From: Enoplosus armatus | Lineage: Eukaryota; Chordata; Actinopteri; Centrarchiformes; Enoplosidae | Reading direction: 5' to 3' | Length of the DNA: 64,000 nucleotides | NCBI RefSeq assembly: GCF_043641665.1 | Contig: NC_092200.1 | Location: 4,227,194-4,291,193, forward strand | Shown: in pieces, positions 59,869 to 64,000 of the stretch | Layout of the letters: every line of letters starts with the position of its first letter | Numbering within the stretch: the stretch's first letter is position 1 | Made by a program: the position numbers and the translations under genes | Notes under the pieces: generated by a model | Databases searched by the model: none | Told to the model about the DNA's origin: nothing | The model's input: only the letters and a program-made list of their open reading frames with translations

Positions 59869-61029
59869 CACACAAGATGGTAAACACTGTAGTGATGTGG
59901 TGAGATGTAGTGATTTCAGACAAATTGAGTCACTGAGTCGTCCGCTTGCTCATTCTGCGCACAGTCTGCCTGTGAAATGCAATTACACTCAACGCCACGA
60001 GTAAGTGGTGGAAACCAGCTTATCATGTCAGAGTCCTAACGAGTGTTACTGAGGGAAATCATCATTAATGCCGAGCACAAACACAGAGTTCCTCTGCGCG
60101 GGGAGGAAACGGGCCTTCACGGGAAGAAAGGCCTTCTCATTGTATGTCGAGATAACTACAGCAAGAGAAACAGAGGCTGCACGCTGTGTACACTGCACAC
60201 GCAGATTCACTTCTCTACACTTCTGGCTTTATACAACAGACCGCCAAATTAGCCTCCAATTACAATGAGGCCCATTTATTATGGGACGTCTGGTCGTCCA
60301 GACCCCTGTCAGAACATTTCCTGCTCAACAGAGCCAAACCTCACTACACCAGCCTGCGAGCACAACATATCAGCTAAATCCTCCTGATTTTGGAGTTGCT
60401 GCACCTTTTGCACAATCCATATCTCAACTGTGTTCAAGCTTAAGGAACCATACTGGTGGTTCTGGATGTTTTACCCCATTAACTTCAAATTGGATGTACA
60501 GTTATTGCTGTCCACTTTCCAAAGTATAACATATGCTTTTAGATTAATTTCCTTCCTTGCAGGCAGTTTCCATTAATTCCCATGCAATATAAGAAAATCA
60601 ACTTGCAGAGACTTGAAACTTGCTGGAGATATGTAATCCATCAGGCTGAATGTTTCTTCACCTTTATTGTTTTGTCAAGGTTATGTAGTAATGCAGTTGT
60701 GAGAATGAAAACTTCACTCCGACAGCAAAGCTTTTAAATGTTTAAATGCTTTTCACAATTCATTCTTTATTGTTCTTCTGGGACTAAACGTTACCGTGGA
60801 TCCCTCAAATCTCTAGCATTCCTGAATGCACCAACGAGTACATGTTTCAAAGCGGTCCCTACTTTTAAATGCAAATAGAAAACTTCCAAGACTGTCCTGA
60901 CTGCCCATGTACCTTCATTCCTCCCTCTCGTCAAGGTTAACTTCATCATCACCTACGATCATTTGGAACAAATTTGAGAGATCGCTTTGCATCATGAGCT
61001 TTACCACCAGAAAACCAAACTCAAACAGA
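59869..61029. other. unique noncoding DNA, no gene seen
   Basis: Three overlapping short plus frames at 60.0-60.5 kb have no domain or splice signals. Confidence 0.45.
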
Positions 61030-61335
61030 GTGAAATGTCTCGACAACTACTGCGTAGCTTGCCATGAAATTTGGTTCAGTGTGACAACTGTTTCCATTTA
61101 GCACCATCATCAGGTCAGAATTTCAATTTGTCCAATACTTCGGTTTATGACTAAATATCGTAAAAAAACGTCAGCCTCAGCTGTACTTTGTGTTTAGTGC
61201 CAATGAGACAATCTTAGCATTCTAACATGCTAAAGTAAGATTGTGAACATGGTAAACATCAGCATGTTAGCATTGTCACTGTGAGCATGTTAGTACAGCC
61301 TCACAGAGCCACTAGTATGACTTACGCAGTCTTAT
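61030..61335 (+). repeat. GCTAAC-rich dispersed repeat copy
   Basis: 'agcaccatcatcaggtcaga', 'caatacttcggtttatgact', 'cagcctcagctgtactttgt', 'aacatcagcatgttagcatt' and 'tacagcctcacagagccact' are in the same order as at 8600 and 37760. Confidence 0.7.
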
Positions 61336-62913
61336 TAACTATTATGCAACAGTTCTGACCACAAGAAAATAAAGCAACTCTCACGAAAACAGAAGGTTGT
61401 CAAAATGTCAAACACTGAAAGCGTTTGCAAGTTAATTTCCAGCTCCACAGATTACATCTTGAGAGCTTGTCATTTTTTTTATCCAGTTTGAAAGACCAAT
61501 GGCAGCCCAGCTAATGGTGCATGTGTCCAATCAGGTGTACAAACTGTGTATATGTGGGATGTCAATCACATGATTGGACAGACTACTTGAAATCACCTTT
61601 GTCTTAAGCAGAATTATCCATCACTAGCTGCCAGATCAATAAGATCGAGGAGAAACTGTGCGCTGGCATTGGGAGGATAATGATATTCATACTGTAGTAA
61701 ATTATCTAGAAACCGAGGACTTGGATGTGAATCTCTCTAAACTTTTATGGTATTCTTGAGAAAATTGGCAGTGTAAAGTGTATGTGGAACCATGCAAACC
61801 ACTGGTACGGTCCTTTAAAATCTTTCCCCTCTTCATGTCAGTGTATTATAGATGTCAATACTGGTTTTTATCTGGATTCACCTCATCAATGTACTTCATG
61901 AAAACAGTACGTGTCCCTCATATACTGCACTGAGCACACGGGGACTATCTCAGTTTCACTATGATGAATAACTCATAAAAACAGAGAGGAAAGAAATCCA
62001 CACGTCTACTTAAACGAGCCCAATTAGAGCATCTCTTCATAAAAGACGAACATCGCAGCAATCAGACCTTAACTAGCACGGGTCCTCAATCTCAAGATGC
62101 AAACAATGTAGGGATGGATGGGGCGGGCTGTATGAAATATTCAGCTACTGTATACTCATTATTTCACTGGAGCACTCAGCATGGTGTAGCCTGGCTAAGT
62201 GGTGATTGATTGCTCAGGGCCAGGCAGAGGGTGCAACAGACAGAGACGGCGGATACCGTATGCACAAGGAGGGAAAATGCTGCTGAATATCGAGGATTTT
62301 ATGTGGGACATTTCCATGCATGAGGCAGAAAATACCAGAGCACACAGTGCGATGCCATTGTAACAGGTTTAAAAATTCAATTATCTCGGTGGTGTGAATA
62401 ACATGAATGGAGCAACAATAAAAAATAAGTGCAATGTACTGGGTTTCTACCAATGTGGGTTTGATTGTCAATAACCGTCATTTTGAATCTTCAATGTCTT
62501 TGAATGGCTGCATTTTCAAGCCAAAAGAATATATTTACTCATTGTTTTCTCTGGCATCTTACTATTGGCAGGGTGTAAAAGCAACTGAAACAGACCATAA
62601 TGTCAGGCTCTGACTCAGACATGAAACCCTAACTCACAAAACGATTTTAATTTCATTGGCAGGATGCAACACCACAATGGCACAATTATTACTGCATTTA
62701 ATTGAATAACTGTTCACAGTAAAACTTAAGGAAATACTTTCGTGGATGGTTAAGAGGGGGTACTGATTCATGTAAGATGCTACTTGCACCCAGGTGTCAG
62801 TCGCCAACAATGCTATTTGCACCCGGGGTGGAGGCCTGCCTAAACCGCGACCGCTTCACAACGTTAACCACGTGTTAGAAAGCCTTTAGATTGAGGAAGT
62901 TGAGGAAAAGACT
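61336..62913. other. unique AT-rich noncoding DNA, no gene seen
   Basis: No exon, RNA gene or repeat recognised. Confidence 0.45.
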
Positions 62914-62983
62914 GTGGTTTCACACGGGATTCGAACAGCGGTCTGGTGATAAACCAGTATGTTATCCATTCAGCCATCCACCT
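62914..62983 (-). repeat. tRNA-like sequence (pseudogene or SINE head)
   Basis: On the minus strand GTGGATGGCTGAATGGATAAC holds an A-box-like TGGCTGAATGG. An anticodon-arm-like CTGG-TTTATCA-CCAG hairpin follows, then CTGTTCGAATCCCG, a near-perfect B box. The ends pair only as GTGG/CCAC and the T stem is broken, so it is not a functional tRNA. Total length is near that of a tRNA, closer than the other tRNA-like fragments here. Confidence 0.5.
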
Positions 62984-63338
62984 CAACCTATTCACTTCGC
63001 GGACTTGTCGCTCTTTATGCTACATCACCTGACTTCCAAAAGTCTATCTGTGGCCGGCACTGCAGCATAATCACCCTGTCCAGAACGACTACATCAAGGT
63101 GTATGAAGACACTGAAGAGCTTGGGACGTCTACTGAAAGGACATTCATACAAATATCACTGGGAGATGGCGGTCACTCTTTGTGAACTCCACAGGGGCTA
63201 CTTCAGTTACACAGACAGCCAAGGACGCAATAAAAGTCGCATTAAGTTCACATTCATTCACCTGTACTGGCAATCAAGGATTTGGATCCTCTATAGCTCC
63301 ACAACATTTTTAACTGAAAATGTTGAAATTAACTTGAG
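62984..63338. other. unique noncoding DNA, no gene seen
   Basis: Lies within the 141-codon plus frame 62959-63384, which starts inside the tRNA-like sequence and ends inside the foldback element. It is therefore not a gene. Confidence 0.45.
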
Positions 63339-63673
63339 GCGAAGATCAATACCACCCTCATGTGAAGCTACAGCCAGTAGCTAGTTAGCTTAGCTTAGCA
63401 TAAAGACTGGAAACAGGGAGAAGTAGCCAGCCTGGCTCTGTCCAAACATAACAAAATCTGTCATTTATACATCTGAAATATAAACACAAATGAAATACAA
63501 CATGTTAAATCAATAAGCTGACTGTTTTCCCCTGTTTCCAGTCTTTGTGTGAAGCTAAGCTAACCAGCTGCTGGCTGTAGCCTCATATCTACCAGACAGA
63601 TATCGTATGAGTGGTTTCAATCTCCTCATCTAACTCTCAGCGCATTTCCCAAAATGTCAAATAATTCCTTTGA
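63339..63673. mobile_element. foldback (inverted-repeat) element
   Basis: The left arm (63339-63418; core 'aagctacagccagtagctag', 'ttagcttagcttagcataaa', 'gactggaaacaggg') is the inverted near-copy of the right arm (63531-63632; 'cctgtttccagtctttgtgt', 'gaagctaagctaaccagctg', 'ctggctgtagcc'). The loop is about 112 bp. The right arm has about 25 nt absent from the left. The right flank ends 'atttcccaaaatgtcaaata', text I associate with a percomorph repeat. No coding capacity. Confidence 0.75.
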
Positions 63674-64000
63674 GATGGTCTGTGCTTGCCACAAACAATA
63701 AAGTCACACTCTAAAAATTAGATATTAGAAATGTTTAAGACAGATGATTTGAGCAGAGATCCAACAGAACAAGAAAATAGAATAAGGTAATTACAAAACT
63801 GCTCTGTCATTGCTTTTCTTGGTTTGAGAGCTGAATGTGTTGAAATATTGTTCTCTTTCAGCTGAGCAGGTCACAGGCAGAGTGAAAGTTTGGAAAGTTA
63901 GAAATTTAAACGTCAGACAGAGTGATCCTTAAATTACTGGTATTGATCAGCCGCTCCATCACCGCCCAATAACAGCCATTTTGTGCTTTTTTTTTTTAAG
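63674..64000. other. unique noncoding DNA, T-run at edge
   Basis: Nothing recognised apart from a T-run close to the window end (about 63987-63996). Confidence 0.5.

Noticed and set aside
62959..63384. 141-codon plus frame with a real ATG
   Set aside because: Begins in a tRNA-like fragment and ends in the foldback element, so it crosses unrelated repeats.
1..64000. CRISPR arrays, operons, phage or plasmid systems
   Set aside because: No regularly spaced repeats, no bacterial-type genes and clear vertebrate repeat content throughout.

Overview
The window looks like nuclear DNA of a vertebrate, most likely a percomorph (spiny-rayed) teleost fish. The signs are moderate GC content, long stretches with only chance-length open frames, many (CA)n/(GT)n microsatellites, and several interspersed repeats I associate with percomorph genomes: a GCTAAC-rich family, a short hAT-like MITE family whose terminus begins near GGGCTGCAA, Tc1-like relics, tRNA-derived SINE heads and an AAGTACTTGAG-type repeat. 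There is no operon, no prokaryotic gene, no CRISPR array and no intact protein-coding gene.

Gene content is sparse and consists of exon candidates, mostly on the minus strand. The best is a 58-codon first coding exon at 31787-31960, with an ATG start, a composition unlike its surroundings, a clean GTAAGA donor and a CpG-rich promoter region to its right. A second CpG-rich promoter lies near 42 kb on the same strand; its 17-codon first coding exon (41918-41968) ends at a GTAAGG donor. They could be alternative first exons of one minus-strand gene running toward coordinate 1, or starts of two genes. Weaker minus-strand exon candidates lie at 31195-31270, 30274-30386, 13346-13559 and 12790-12963. 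Two plus-strand segments bounded by good splice signals (36138-36179 and 45294-45415) may be a microexon and a 5'-UTR or lncRNA exon. I could not assign any of these exons to a named gene.

Layout. 1-10 kb: a Tc1-like relic, a dispersed repeat, a MITE with target duplication, microsatellites and a long GCTAAC-family copy. 10-24 kb: mostly unique AT-rich DNA with tRNA-like fragments, a purine tract, a second MITE with target duplication and a SINE fragment. 24-31 kb: long CA/GT tracts and an older repeat interrupted by a 267-bp hAT-type MITE flanked by an exact 8-bp duplication. 31-42.4 kb: the two CpG-rich promoter regions, with a perfect 40-nt plus 25-nt inverted duplication at 33.3/34.3 kb and several repeat relics between them. 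42-64 kb: long unique AT-rich DNA with a second Tc1-like relic, repeat fragments, possible conserved noncoding elements and, near the right end, a foldback palindrome.

No new multi-gene system is visible. The best leads are the two unassigned first exons, the inverted duplication with an internal deletion, the nested MITE and the phase-compatible exon candidates at 13 kb.
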